Shown here: positions 14,909-23,619 of the stretch, piece by piece
Layout of the letters: each line of letters opens with the position of its first letter
Position numbering within the stretch: the stretch's first letter is position 1
Assembly: GCF_004348995.1 (NCBI RefSeq)
Contig: NZ_SMKQ01000015.1
Coordinates: forward strand, 19,416 to 83,415
DNA: 64,000 bases
Reading direction: 5' to 3'
From: Nonomuraea terrae
GTDB taxonomy: Bacteria; Actinomycetota; Actinomycetes; Streptosporangiales; Streptosporangiaceae
The notes under the pieces: model-generated
Database searches by the model: none
What the model was told of the DNA's origin: nothing
The model's input: only the letters and a program-made list of their open reading frames with translations
Program-made: the position numbers and the translations under genes

Positions 14909-16279
14909 GTGCGCGTTTACGATTCCCTGGTCGAGCTGATGGGGAACACCCCACTCGTCAGGCTGCACAAAGTCAATGCGGGGGTGCCTGCGCAGGTGCT
15001 CGCCAAAGTCGAGTACTTCAACCCGGGCGGCTCCGTCAAGGACCGGATCGCGGTGCGCATGATCGAAGCCGCGGAGAAGTCCGGCGAGCTGCGCCCTGGC
15101 GGCGTCATCGTGGAGCCCACCTCGGGCAACACCGGCGTCGGGCTGGCCATCGTGGCGCAGCAGAAGGGCTACCGGTGCCTGTTCGTCGTGCCCGACAAGG
15201 TGGCCCAGGACAAGATCTCCGTCCTGCGGGCGTACGGCGCCGAGGTCGTCGTCTGCCCGACCGCCGTCGCGCCCGACCACCCCGAGTCCTACTACTCGGT
15301 CTCCGACCGGCTGGCCCGCGAGATCCCGAACGCCTGGAAGCCCGACCAGTACTCCAACGTCAACAATCCCGACTCCCACTACCACTCGACGGGGCCGGAG
15401 ATCTGGGAGCAGACCGAGGGCCGGGTCACGCACTTCGTGGCCGGCATCGGCACCGGCGGCACGATCAGCGGCACCGGCCGCTACCTCAAGGAGGTCTCCG
15501 GCGGTCGCGTGAAGATCATCGGGGCCGACCCGGAGGGCTCGGTCTACTCCGGCGGCAGCGGCCGTCCGTACCTCGTGGAGGGCGTCGGCGAGGACATCTG
15601 GCCGGCCACCTACGACACGACCATCTGCGACGAGATCATCGCGGTGTCCGACAAGGACTCCTTCACCATGACCCGCAGGCTCGCCCGCGAGGAGGGGCTG
15701 CTGGTCGGCGGCTCCTGCGGCATGGCCGTGGTGGCGGCGCTGCGGGTGGCGGCCGCGGCCTCGCCCGACGACATGGTGGTCGTGCTGCTGCCCGACGGCG
15801 GCCGAGGTTACCTGTCCAAGATCTTCAACGACGACTGGATGGCCGACTACGGCTTCCTGACCGAGTCGTCGGAGGAGGGGCTGGTCGGCGACGTGCTGGC
15901 GCGCAAGGGTCCGGGGCTGCCGGAGTTCGTGCACGCCCACCCGCACGAGTCGGTCGGCACGGCCATCTCGATCATGCGCGAGTACTCCGTCTCGCAGCTG
16001 CCCGTGATGAAGGAGGAGCCGCCGGTCATGGCGGCCGAGGTGGTCGGCTCGATCGTCGAGCGCGACCTCCTCGACGCTCTCTACCGCGGAAAGCTTTCGT
16101 CCGACGACCCGATCTCCGAACATATGTCGGCCCCGCTACCCACGATCGGCAGTGGTGAACCCGTGGCTCGTGCGGTGGAAGCGCTGGAAAAGGCGGATGC
16201 GGCGGTCGTGCTGGACGACGGCAAGCCCGCCGGGCTGATCACCCGGCAGGACCTGCTCGCCTTCCTCGCCAACCGCTAG
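14909..16279 (+). CDS. Cystathionine beta-synthase
   Basis: 456 aa PLP enzyme condensing Ser and homocysteine to cystathionine. N-terminal catalytic domain: LMGNTPLVRL, PGGSVKDRIA (PLP Lys44), EPTSGNTGVGLA and GIGTGGTISGTGRYLK (phosphate-binding loop). The C-terminus carries two CBS modules: ESVGTAISIMREYSVSQLPVM and EPVARAVEALEKADAAVVLDD through LITRQDLLAFL. There is no N-terminal heme segment. GTG 14909 gives the family N-terminus MRVYDSL; GTG 14897 is a possible earlier start (AAGAAGG at 14891-14897). Its stop shares the bases CTAG with the stop of the convergent gene. It works with metB at 21758 in transsulfuration. Confidence 0.93.
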   Translation: MRVYDSLVELMGNTPLVRLHKVNAGVPAQVLAKVEYFNPGGSVKDRIAVRMIEAAEKSGELRPGGVIVEPTSGNTGVGLAIVAQQKGYRCLFVVPDKVAQDKISVLRAYGAEVVVCPTAVAPDHPESYYSVSDRLAREIPNAWKPDQYSNVNNPDSHYHSTGPEIWEQTEGRVTHFVAGIGTGGTISGTGRYLKEVSGGRVKIIGADPEGSVYSGGSGRPYLVEGVGEDIWPATYDTTICDEIIAVSDKDSFTMTRRLAREEGLLVGGSCGMAVVAALRVAAAASPDDMVVVLLPDGGRGYLSKIFNDDWMADYGFLTESSEEGLVGDVLARKGPGLPEFVHAHPHESVGTAISIMREYSVSQLPVMKEEPPVMAAEVVGSIVERDLLDALYRGKLSSDDPISEHMSAPLPTIGSGEPVARAVEALEKADAAVVLDDGKPAGLITRQDLLAFLANR

Positions 16280-17133
16280 GGCTTCATGATCGACTCGATC
16301 ACGGTGCCGAGGCCCTCATCGCCGCGGCCTTCGGCGTCCGCGCGCTCGAAGAGCCGCCGCAGCGCCTGCGGCACCGTGGTCTCCAGACCGGCCTCGGCCA
16401 GCGCGTCCACGGCGTGGCCGAGGCCCACGGCCTGCATGTGCAGGGAGTTGAGCTCGCCCGGGTAGACGCCGGCCTCCGCCTCCTCGGCGAGAATCTTCGC
16501 GTACCCCATGGGGCCGTCGCCGCCCATCGAGGTGAACAGCTCCCCCGCGAACGGCAGGAAGTCCCTCGCCGGCACGCCCGACCTGCGCATGAGGGCGAGG
16601 GCGTGCATGAAGCTGGTCAGGCTCGACCAGAACATCAGCAGCTGCGCCTGATAGTACGTCATCGCCAGCCCCTGGTCGGCCCCCACGTAGGTGACCTGGC
16701 CGAGGGCCTTCAGGGTCGCGGCGTGCCGGTCGAGCACGTCCTCGGGGCCGCTGTAGAACGTGTACGCCCCCGGCTGCCCGATCGCCGGCGGCGGCACCAT
16801 GACGCCCCCGGTGACCAGCGTGCCGCCGCGCCCGGCGACCCAGCCGGCCGCCGCGCGCAGCTCCTCGGGGGTGCCGGAGCTGAGGTTGACCACCACCTTC
16901 CCGTCGAGCCTCGCCTCGCCGAAGCTGTCGTACATCGCCGGGTAGTCGGTCTGGCTGACCACCAGCAGGTCGCCGTCGGCCGCCGACCCCGCCCGCCTGG
17001 CGCCCTTGTCCACCAGCGCGTCCGCCTTGCTCGCCGTGCGGTTCCAGACCGCCACCTCGTGGCCCGCGGCCAGGAACGCCACGGCCATCGCCGACCCCAT
17101 CGGGCCGAGTCCCACCACTGTCACTTCGCTCAT
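16276..17133 (-). CDS. NAD(P)-dependent oxidoreductase, imine-reductase-like
   Basis: 285 aa of the beta-hydroxyacid dehydrogenase/IRED superfamily. The Rossmann motif is VTVVGLGPMGSAMAVAFLAAGHEV at residue 4, with WNRTASKADAL giving Arg preference, so NADPH is likely. GGVMVPPPAIGQPGAYTFYSG is the substrate-domain entry typical of imine reductases, and the long interdomain helix reads GLAMTYYQAQLLMFWSSL. The catalytic Lys of 6-phosphogluconate or hydroxyisobutyrate dehydrogenases is not at its usual place, which supports the IRED side. The ATG at 17133 is divergent from the BTAD regulator, which may control it. Confidence 0.82.
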   Translation of the reverse strand: MSEVTVVGLGPMGSAMAVAFLAAGHEVAVWNRTASKADALVDKGARRAGSAADGDLLVVSQTDYPAMYDSFGEARLDGKVVVNLSSGTPEELRAAAGWVAGRGGTLVTGGVMVPPPAIGQPGAYTFYSGPEDVLDRHAATLKALGQVTYVGADQGLAMTYYQAQLLMFWSSLTSFMHALALMRRSGVPARDFLPFAGELFTSMGGDGPMGYAKILAEEAEAGVYPGELNSLHMQAVGLGHAVDALAEAGLETTVPQALRRLFERADAEGRGDEGLGTVIESIMKP

Positions 17134-17196
17134 GCCCTCGACCATCCGGCCGGCCGCTACGGAAATCCTTCGGGCCCGCCACGGGTTGGGTTGGGT

Positions 17197-20100
17197 GTGT
17201 TGCGTTTCGGAGTGCTCGGGCCGTTGCGGGTCCGTACGGAGGACGGCCGTCCTGTCGAGGTGGCCGAGCCCAAGGTGCGGGCGCTCCTGGCCGACCTGCT
17301 CGTCCACGGGGGCGGGCCGCTTTCGGCGGACCGGCTGATCGAGGACCTGTGGGGGGAGCGGGCCGGTCGTAACCCGCGCGGCACCCTTCAGGCTCGTGTC
17401 TCGGAGCTGCGCCGTGCGCTCGGCGACCGTGGCGCCGTTCTGCACGGTCCTGGGGGGTATCGGCTGGCGGGCTGTGACTGTGATGCCGGGCGGTTCCGGG
17501 CGCTCGTCGGGCGTCGTTCGCGTGACCCGCGGGTGCGGGCGGGGGAGCTGGGGCAAGCCCTGGCGTTGTGGCGCGGGCCCGCGTACGCGGAGTTCGCCGA
17601 CGCGGAGTTCGTGCGCGCCGAGGCGGCCGGTCTGGAGGAGGCGCGGCTCGCGGCGCTGGAGGAGCAGGCTGAGCTCCATCTCGACCTGGGGGAGCCCGTG
17701 GACCTCGGCTCGCTGGTCGCCCGGCATCCGCTGCGGGAGCGGCTGGTGGCGGCGCACATGCGGGCGCTGTACCGGGGCGGGCGGCAGGGTGAGGCGCTGG
17801 CGGCGTACGCGGAGCTGCGGGGGCGGCTGGCCGAGGAGCTGGGGGTGGACCCGTCGCCCGAGCTGACCGCGCTCCACCAGGCCGTCCTCCGCCAGGACAC
17901 CGCCCTGCACCGCCCGGTGGCTTCGGCGGTCAGGAGTGGACCGACGAACCTGCCCGCGCCCCTGACGGAGCTGATCGGACGGGACGCCGACGTGGCCGAC
18001 GTGCGCGGGCTGCTGGCCGCCGCCCGGCTGGTGACGCTCACGGGGCCGGGCGGCGTCGGGAAGACCAGCCTCGCGCTGGAGGCCGCTCGCGGTGTGACCG
18101 CGCCCGACGGGGTGTGGCTGGTGGAGCTCGCCGGAGCGGTGGACCCGTCCGAGGCGGTGGCGGCGGTGCTGGGGGTACGCGACGACGACACGCTCCCGCT
18201 GGCCTCCCGCCTGGCCGGCGCACTGACCGGCAAAGACGTTCTCCTGATCCTCGACAACTGCGAACACCTCCTGGACCCGGCCACCCGCGCGAGGGGAGGC
18301 GGGGCCGAGGCGAACCCGCCGCACGGCAGCGGGGCCACGCACGATGGTGCTGGTGGCAGCACGGTCCCCGGGCTCGTGGCGGAGCTGTTGCGGGCCGTTC
18401 CCGGGCTGCGGGTGCTGGCGACCAGCCGGGAGCCGCTCGGGGTGACCGGCGAGCGTGTACGGGTCGTGCCGCCGCTTCCGGAGCCCGAGGCCGTACGCCT
18501 GTTCACGGCACGGGCCGGTGTCGAGCCGGACGAGACCGTGGCCACCGTCTGCCGGCGGCTCGACGGCCTCCCGCTGGCCCTGGAACTGGCCGCCACCCGC
18601 GTGCGCGCGCTGGGCGTTCACGAGCTCGCCGACCGGCTGGACGACCGGTTCCGGCTGCTCAGCGCCGGGACGCGCGACGCCCCCGCCCGGCAGCGTACGC
18701 TCCGGGCGGTCATCGACTGGAGCTGGGAGCTGCTGGGCGAGGCCGAGCGGGTGGTGCTGCGGCGGCTGGCCGTGCACGCCGACGGGTGCACGCTGGAGGC
18801 CGCCGAGGAGGTGTCCGCGGAACCAGGGGTGGACGTGCTGGACACTCTGGCCCGCCTGGTGGGCCGGTCGCTGGTCGTCCGCGTCCCCGGGCCACGGTTC
18901 CGCCTGCTGGAGTCCGTGGCCGCGTACTGCGTGGAGCGGCTGCGCGAGGCGGGGGAGGACGACCTGGTCAGGGAGCGGCACGCGCGCTACTACACGGCGC
19001 TGGCCGAGCGCGCCGACCTCCGGGGGCCGGGGCAGCGGGAGTGGCTGGAACGGCTCGACGCGGAAACCGCCAACCTCCGCCGCGCGCTCGCGGGGCCCTA
19101 CCCGCTGCGCCTGGTCAACGCGCTGGCCTGGTACTGGATCCTGCGCGGCCGCCTCCGCGAAGCCCGCCGCTCCCTGACCACCGCCATCAACGCCCCCGAG
19201 GCGACCACACGGGTCACCGGCGCGGGTGGTGACGCGGGGCGGGCGGCGGTTTGGCTGGCTGGGGTGGAGTCGCTGATCGGGGAGACCGCCGTGTCCGTAC
19301 GGCGGGAGGAGCTCGACCTGGCGGGGGAGGCGCTGGCCGATTGGCTGCTGACGCATGTCCGTTGGGCGTACGGCGATCACGCCGCGCATGAGGCGGCGGC
19401 CGGGCGGGCGCTGGCGGCGTACGAGGCGCTGGGAGATCGGTGGGGGATCGCGGCGGCGCTGTGCCTGCGGGCCAAGCTCGCCGTCGGCCGCGGCGACCTG
19501 GCCGCGATGGAACGCGACGGGGAGCGGGGCCTCGCGCGGTTCCGGGAGCTGGGTGACGGCTGGGGACAGATCGAGGCCATGGACGTGCTGGACCGGGCGG
19601 CCGAGATCCGCGGCGACTACCCGAAGGCCGCCCGGCTGCGGAGGGAAGGGCTGCGGCTGGCGGAGGCGCTCGGGTTCGAGGTGTCGTACAAGCTGGCCGG
19701 GCTGGGGCGGATCGCGCTGCTGAAGCGCGACTACGCGGCCGCCGACGACCTGCACGAGCGGGCCAGGCGGCTGGCGGTGGCGCAGTCGTACAAGTCGGCC
19801 GAGGAGAACGCGCTGCTCGGCCTGGCCATGAGCGCCCGCAGGCAGGGCCGGTACGACGAGGCCGAGGCGTACCTGCTGCCCGTGCTCGGCTGGCTGCGGC
19901 AGGTGCGCGGGACGTCCGGGATCGCGTTCATCATGGCCGAGCTGGGGTTCGCCGCCGAGCAGCGCGGCGACGCACGGCTCGCGCTGGCCCGCCACCGCGA
20001 GGGCCACGAGGCGGCCCGCGCCACCGCCGACCCCCGCGCCGTCGCCCTGGCCCTGGAGGGCCTGGCCGGCGCCCTGTCACTGTCGGGCGTGGAAACGTCG

Positions 20101-20409
20101 TCCGACGCCTGGGTCATCAGGGCGGCTGAGCTGGTCGGGGTGGCGGGGGCGATCCGGCAGGAGGTGGGCGTGCCGTTGCCCGCGGCTGAGCGGCTCGATG
20201 CGGAACGGATCGTCGCGCGGCTGCGGGACCGGCTGGGCGAGGAGGTGTTCGAGCGGGTCGTCGCGTCAGGACAGCGGGAACTCGGCGAACACCTCCCAGG
20301 CCCCCTCCGGCGAGGGCCCGGCGTACAACCGGCCGCCCAGCGCCTCCACCCGCTCGGCCATCCCGACCAGACCGAACCCGCCGCCCAGGCCGGCCAGCCG
20401 CGGGTCTGA
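17197..20409 (+). CDS. AfsR-like BTAD / NB-ARC / TPR transcriptional regulator
   Basis: About 1070 aa. Order: winged-helix DNA-binding domain (1-90, VLRFGVLGPLRV, then LQARVSELRRALG), BTAD domain (about 97-235), NTPase with Walker A TGPGGVGKTS (282-291) and Walker B LLILDNCEHLLD (349-360), sensor LATSREPLGV, then winged helix and TPR-like repeats to about 1015. This is the plan of large SARP/AfsR regulators that often control secondary metabolism. A Gly/Ala-rich insert (about 363-391) follows Walker B. GTG 17197 or TTG 17200 could start; no ribosome site is seen. The last 144 bases run antisense into the kinase gene, and residues after about 1022 look like unselected read-through. Confidence 0.88.
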   Translation: MLRFGVLGPLRVRTEDGRPVEVAEPKVRALLADLLVHGGGPLSADRLIEDLWGERAGRNPRGTLQARVSELRRALGDRGAVLHGPGGYRLAGCDCDAGRFRALVGRRSRDPRVRAGELGQALALWRGPAYAEFADAEFVRAEAAGLEEARLAALEEQAELHLDLGEPVDLGSLVARHPLRERLVAAHMRALYRGGRQGEALAAYAELRGRLAEELGVDPSPELTALHQAVLRQDTALHRPVASAVRSGPTNLPAPLTELIGRDADVADVRGLLAAARLVTLTGPGGVGKTSLALEAARGVTAPDGVWLVELAGAVDPSEAVAAVLGVRDDDTLPLASRLAGALTGKDVLLILDNCEHLLDPATRARGGGAEANPPHGSGATHDGAGGSTVPGLVAELLRAVPGLRVLATSREPLGVTGERVRVVPPLPEPEAVRLFTARAGVEPDETVATVCRRLDGLPLALELAATRVRALGVHELADRLDDRFRLLSAGTRDAPARQRTLRAVIDWSWELLGEAERVVLRRLAVHADGCTLEAAEEVSAEPGVDVLDTLARLVGRSLVVRVPGPRFRLLESVAAYCVERLREAGEDDLVRERHARYYTALAERADLRGPGQREWLERLDAETANLRRALAGPYPLRLVNALAWYWILRGRLREARRSLTTAINAPEATTRVTGAGGDAGRAAVWLAGVESLIGETAVSVRREELDLAGEALADWLLTHVRWAYGDHAAHEAAAGRALAAYEALGDRWGIAAALCLRAKLAVGRGDLAAMERDGERGLARFRELGDGWGQIEAMDVLDRAAEIRGDYPKAARLRREGLRLAEALGFEVSYKLAGLGRIALLKRDYAAADDLHERARRLAVAQSYKSAEENALLGLAMSARRQGRYDEAEAYLLPVLGWLRQVRGTSGIAFIMAELGFAAEQRGDARLALARHREGHEAARATADPRAVALALEGLAGALSLSGVETSSDAWVIRAAELVGVAGAIRQEVGVPLPAAERLDAERIVARLRDRLGEEVFERVVASGQRELGEHLPGPLRRGPGVQPAAQRLHPLGHPDQTEPAAQAGQPRV

Positions 20410-21408
20410 GCCGAACCCGAAGTTCCGCACCCGCAGCACCGCGCTGCCCTCGTGGCGGCGCAGGGACGCCTCGACCCAGGCGGCCCGCGGCGCGTGCTTG
20501 CGCACGTTCGTCAGCGCCTCCTGGAGCACCCGGTGCACGGTCGTCATGACCTCCGGCTGCAGCGTGCGGTCGTCGAAGCCGGAGCCGATCTCGAAGGCCA
20601 CCTTCGGCCCGTCGGCGGAGAACCGGTCGGTCATCATCCGCAGGTCGGCCATGGTGACGCCCGGCGTGCGGGCCGCGTCGTCCTCCGTGCGGAGCACCGT
20701 GACCATGCGCCGCATCGAGGTCAGCGCCTCCGACCCGGCCGTGGCGATCGCGTCGAGCGCGGGCGAGACGGCCTCGGGCTTGGTCGCGGCGACCGTACGC
20801 GCGGCCTGGGCCTGCACCACGATGCCGGTGATGTGGTGGGCGACCAGGTCGTGCAGCTCCCTGGCGATCTCCAGGCGTTCGGCCCTGCGCACCGCGTGCA
20901 CCGCCTCCACCCGGCGTTCCTGCTGGAAGCGGAGGTAGCCGCCGATCCCGGCGGCCGTCGACCAGCCCACGAACAGCAGGAAGGAGAACGCCAGGCCCGA
21001 GCCGTTGTAGTCGCGCGCGCTCGCCTCGGTCATCAGCACGACCAGCGCCACGATCGACAGGACGACCGCCTGGCGTACCGGCTCCACGTGCCGCAGGACC
21101 CCGATGAGCAGGATGAGCAGCGCCCCCGTCTCCGCGGCCCCCGGTATGCCCCTGAAACCGGTGAAGCCGACCAGCAGCGACGTGGCGAGCGACAGCGCCA
21201 GCATCACGGCGAACCCGCCCAGCCGCCACCTGCGCCGCAGGATCACGGCGACCATGCCGACCGCGCCGCACACCGGCACCACCCACTGGAGCGTCCCGAC
21301 GACGACGCCGAGCAGGACGTCCATCAGCAGCATCATGGCCAGGCAGCCGAGCATGGCGATCTCGCCCAGCCGCCGGACCCAGTACACGATGCGCTTGGAG
21401 TCGGCCAC
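20266..21408 (-). CDS. Sensor histidine kinase (HisKA_3 type), orphan
   Basis: 380 aa. Five or six membrane helices fill residues 15-155. Next is the dimerisation helix with the phospho-acceptor His, EIARELHDLVAHHITGIV at about 185, and an HATPase_c domain with LQEALTNVRKHAP (N box) and GLGGGFGLVGMAERV (G box). This is the NarL-type kinase plan, which normally pairs with a LuxR-family response regulator; none is nearby. The GTG at 21408 gives MADSKRIVYWVRRLG. Its 3' end overlaps the BTAD gene by 144 bases on the opposite strand. Confidence 0.9.
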   Translation of the reverse strand: MADSKRIVYWVRRLGEIAMLGCLAMMLLMDVLLGVVVGTLQWVVPVCGAVGMVAVILRRRWRLGGFAVMLALSLATSLLVGFTGFRGIPGAAETGALLILLIGVLRHVEPVRQAVVLSIVALVVLMTEASARDYNGSGLAFSFLLFVGWSTAAGIGGYLRFQQERRVEAVHAVRRAERLEIARELHDLVAHHITGIVVQAQAARTVAATKPEAVSPALDAIATAGSEALTSMRRMVTVLRTEDDAARTPGVTMADLRMMTDRFSADGPKVAFEIGSGFDDRTLQPEVMTTVHRVLQEALTNVRKHAPRAAWVEASLRRHEGSAVLRVRNFGFGSDPRLAGLGGGFGLVGMAERVEALGGRLYAGPSPEGAWEVFAEFPLS

Positions 21409-21544
21409 GGTGTCGAGCCTAGGCCGCGAGTCGTACCGCTCGTATCCACCGTTCGGCCGAACAGCACGGCCGCGAACCCGTCCTTCAGCGGAGGCGGCGG
21501 CCTGGGCGCGTCGCGGATGCTGGAGAGGTCGGAAGGAGATGGAC

Positions 21545-21631
21545 ATGCTGGCCATCGGAATCGTGCTGCTGGTCGTCGGAGTGCTGCTGGCGCTGGCCGA
21601 CCCCGTGCTGCTCTCCCGTACGGACGCCTGA
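21545..21631 (+). CDS. 28-aa single-helix membrane peptide
   Basis: An ATG at 21545, six bases after GGAAGGAG (21531-21538), starts a 28-residue peptide that is almost entirely one membrane helix: MLAIGIVLLVVGVLLALAD, then PVLLSRTDA. The strong ribosome site and the clean hydrophobic pattern make it a credible small gene. It lies between the divergent kinase and metB. Function unknown. Confidence 0.5.
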   Translation: MLAIGIVLLVVGVLLALADPVLLSRTDA

Positions 21632-21757
21632 CGACCTTGGGCTCGCGTGCGCAGGGCGCGCGGGCCCCAGGTGGGCCGTCGGGGGACGGCGGCCCTGAAG
21701 CGGCCCGCGACTCGGTGGGGACCGAGGCGCGGGCCGGCTTCCACTAACGTGTGGTGT

Positions 21758-22897
21758 ATGAGCAACGGTTTTGAGACCTTGGCCATTCACGCAGGTCAGG
21801 AGCCCGACCCGCTGACCGGCGCGGTCGTGCCGCCGATCTACGCCACGTCCACGTACAAGCAGGACGGCGTGGGCGGCCTGCGTTCCGGATATGAGTACAG
21901 CCGTTCGGCGAACCCCACCAGGACCGCGCTCGAAGCCGCGCTGGCCGCCGTGGAGGGCGGGGCGAGGGGGCTGGCGTTCGCCTCTGGGCTCGCCGCCGAG
22001 GACACCCTCCTGCGCGCGGTGTGCAAGCCGCAGGACCACGTGATCATCCCCAACGACGCGTACGGTGGCACGTACCGCCTGTTCGCCAAGGTGCACGAGG
22101 CCTGGGGCCTGCACTACGACCCCGTGCCGCTGCACGACCTCGACGCCGTGGCCGCGGCCATGACGCAGAAGACCAAGGTCGTCTGGGTCGAGACGCCCAC
22201 CAACCCGCTGCTCGGCATCGCCGACATCGCCGCCCTGGCGCAGCTCGCCCACGACAACGGGTCGCTGCTGGTCGTCGACAACACCTTCGCCTCGCCGTAC
22301 CTGCAGCAGCCCATCGCGCTGGGCGCCGACGTGGTCGTCCACTCGACCACGAAGTACGTCGGCGGCCACTCCGACGTGGTCGGCGGCGCGCTCGTGGCCG
22401 CCGACAGCGGCCTCGGCGAGCAGCTCGCCTACCACCAGAACGCGATGGGTGCGGTGGCCGGGCCGTTCGACGCCTGGCTCACGCTGCGCGGCCTGAAGAC
22501 CCTCGGCGTCCGCATGGACCGCCACTGCGACAACGCAGAACGCGTCGTCGACCTGCTGCTGGCCCACCCGCGTGTGACGGAGGTGCTCTACCCGGGGCTC
22601 GCCGAGCACCCTGGCCACGAGGTGGCGGCCAAGCAGATGAAGAGGTTCGGGGGCATGGTGTCGTTCCGCGTCGCCGGAGGCGAGGCGGAAGCCGTGGAGA
22701 TGTGCAACCGGGCGGAGCTGTTCACGCTGGGCGAGTCGCTCGGCGGCGTGGAGTCGCTGATCGAGCACCCCGGCCGCATGACGCACGCCTCGGCCGCGGG
22801 GTCGCCGCTGGAGGTGCCCGCCGACCTCGTACGCCTGTCGGTCGGCATCGAGACTGTCGACGACCTGCTCGCCGACCTCACCCGCGCGCTGGGCTAG
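21758..22897 (+). CDS. Cystathionine gamma-synthase / gamma-lyase family
   Basis: 379 aa PLP enzyme of the Cys/Met metabolism family. Landmarks: GFETLAIHAGQEPDPLTGAVVPPIY at the N-terminus, the YEYSRSANPTRTALE block contacting PLP, VVDNTFASPYLQQP (Asp to the pyridine N), HSTTKYVGGHSD (PLP Lys) and LGESLGGVESLIEHP. Either synthase (to Met) or lyase (to Cys) is possible; with the CBS gene at 14909 it completes transsulfuration. The ATG at 21758 lacks a ribosome site and follows TAACGT by seven bases, so the mRNA may be leaderless. Confidence 0.92.
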   Translation: MSNGFETLAIHAGQEPDPLTGAVVPPIYATSTYKQDGVGGLRSGYEYSRSANPTRTALEAALAAVEGGARGLAFASGLAAEDTLLRAVCKPQDHVIIPNDAYGGTYRLFAKVHEAWGLHYDPVPLHDLDAVAAAMTQKTKVVWVETPTNPLLGIADIAALAQLAHDNGSLLVVDNTFASPYLQQPIALGADVVVHSTTKYVGGHSDVVGGALVAADSGLGEQLAYHQNAMGAVAGPFDAWLTLRGLKTLGVRMDRHCDNAERVVDLLLAHPRVTEVLYPGLAEHPGHEVAAKQMKRFGGMVSFRVAGGEAEAVEMCNRAELFTLGESLGGVESLIEHPGRMTHASAAGSPLEVPADLVRLSVGIETVDDLLADLTRALG

Positions 22898-22901
22898 GCG
22901 C

Positions 22902-23330
22902 CTACTCCGGCACCACCATCAGGAAGAGGATCACCAGCCAGATCACCGACACCAGCCCGCTGATCGCGGCGATCCGGCCGTTCTGCACCTGCGCGTCGTC
23001 CTCGGCGCTCTCGCTCGTGAGGGCGCGTACGGCGGCGCGCAGGTCGCGGTCGATGATGACGAGCAGCACGGCCGCCACGATGAACAGCGTCATCGAGGCC
23101 GACATGTACCACCGGCCGAGGATCCCGCCACCCATCACGATGCCGAGCACCAGGCCGAAGACGAAGACCCCCAGGGCGCCGATGCTGTAGATCCGGGTCG
23201 TCCGCTGGATGAACTGGAGCGCGGGGACGTTCTTGTTGCGGATGACGCGCGGCGCGGCCATCGTCGCGGCGGTGATCGGGCCGATCGTGAAGATCGCGAA
23301 CCCGATGTGCAGCCAGAGAAGCAGGTCCAT
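22902..23330 (-). CDS. DUF2269-like integral membrane protein
   Basis: 142 aa with four membrane helices: LLLWLHIGFAIFTIGPITAA, IYSIGALGVFVFGLVLGIVM, MSASMTLFIVAAVLLVIID and ISGLVSVIWLVILFLMVV. The first-helix WLHIGFAI pattern with a conserved His is typical of the DUF2269 group; function is not established. The ATG at 23330 gives the family N-terminus. A 41-aa membrane ORF lies 10 bases upstream on the same strand. It converges with metB. Confidence 0.75.
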   Translation of the reverse strand: MDLLLWLHIGFAIFTIGPITAATMAAPRVIRNKNVPALQFIQRTTRIYSIGALGVFVFGLVLGIVMGGGILGRWYMSASMTLFIVAAVLLVIIDRDLRAAVRALTSESAEDDAQVQNGRIAAISGLVSVIWLVILFLMVVPE

Positions 23331-23340
23331 GCCGCTGAGA

Positions 23341-23466
23341 CTAGTCGCCGACGATCTCCTTCGGAGACTCGACACTCTCTTTGCTCTCCGCGGAGCTACG
23401 CATGCACAGCTCCGTGCTCACCACCGCGAAGAGCATGAACATGATGAGGAGAACTGTGGCAATCAT
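23341..23466 (-). CDS. 41-aa small membrane protein
   Basis: A frame from ATG 23466 to TAG 23341 encodes 41 residues: one membrane helix (MIATVLLIMFMLFAVVSTEL), then an acidic and basic tail ending SPKEIVGD. The stop is 10 bases before the DUF2269-like start, so the two may be co-transcribed. No clear ribosome site is seen. Family unknown. Confidence 0.45.
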   Translation of the reverse strand: MIATVLLIMFMLFAVVSTELCMRSSAESKESVESPKEIVGD

Positions 23467-23619
23467 GGGAACTACTGCTTCCCCGATTCAGCCGCAAATA
23501 TCGTCCATTATGACTAGACGCTCTGTGACCGGTTGAGTTCAGGCGCGGGTATGGTTGGGTCCCGTCGCAGTTTCCTCACTATTTGGGCGACCGTTTTTGG
23601 GCGCAGGGGGGTGCCGTCC

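Noticed and set aside
16276..20007. A 1243-codon open frame on the minus strand
   Set aside because: Only its last part (16276-17133) is a real gene; the rest is antisense of the AfsR-like regulator, an effect of high GC.
17197..21408. A secondary-metabolite cluster around the AfsR-like regulator
   Set aside because: No PKS, NRPS, terpene or lanthipeptide genes surround it; neighbours are ordinary metabolic genes.
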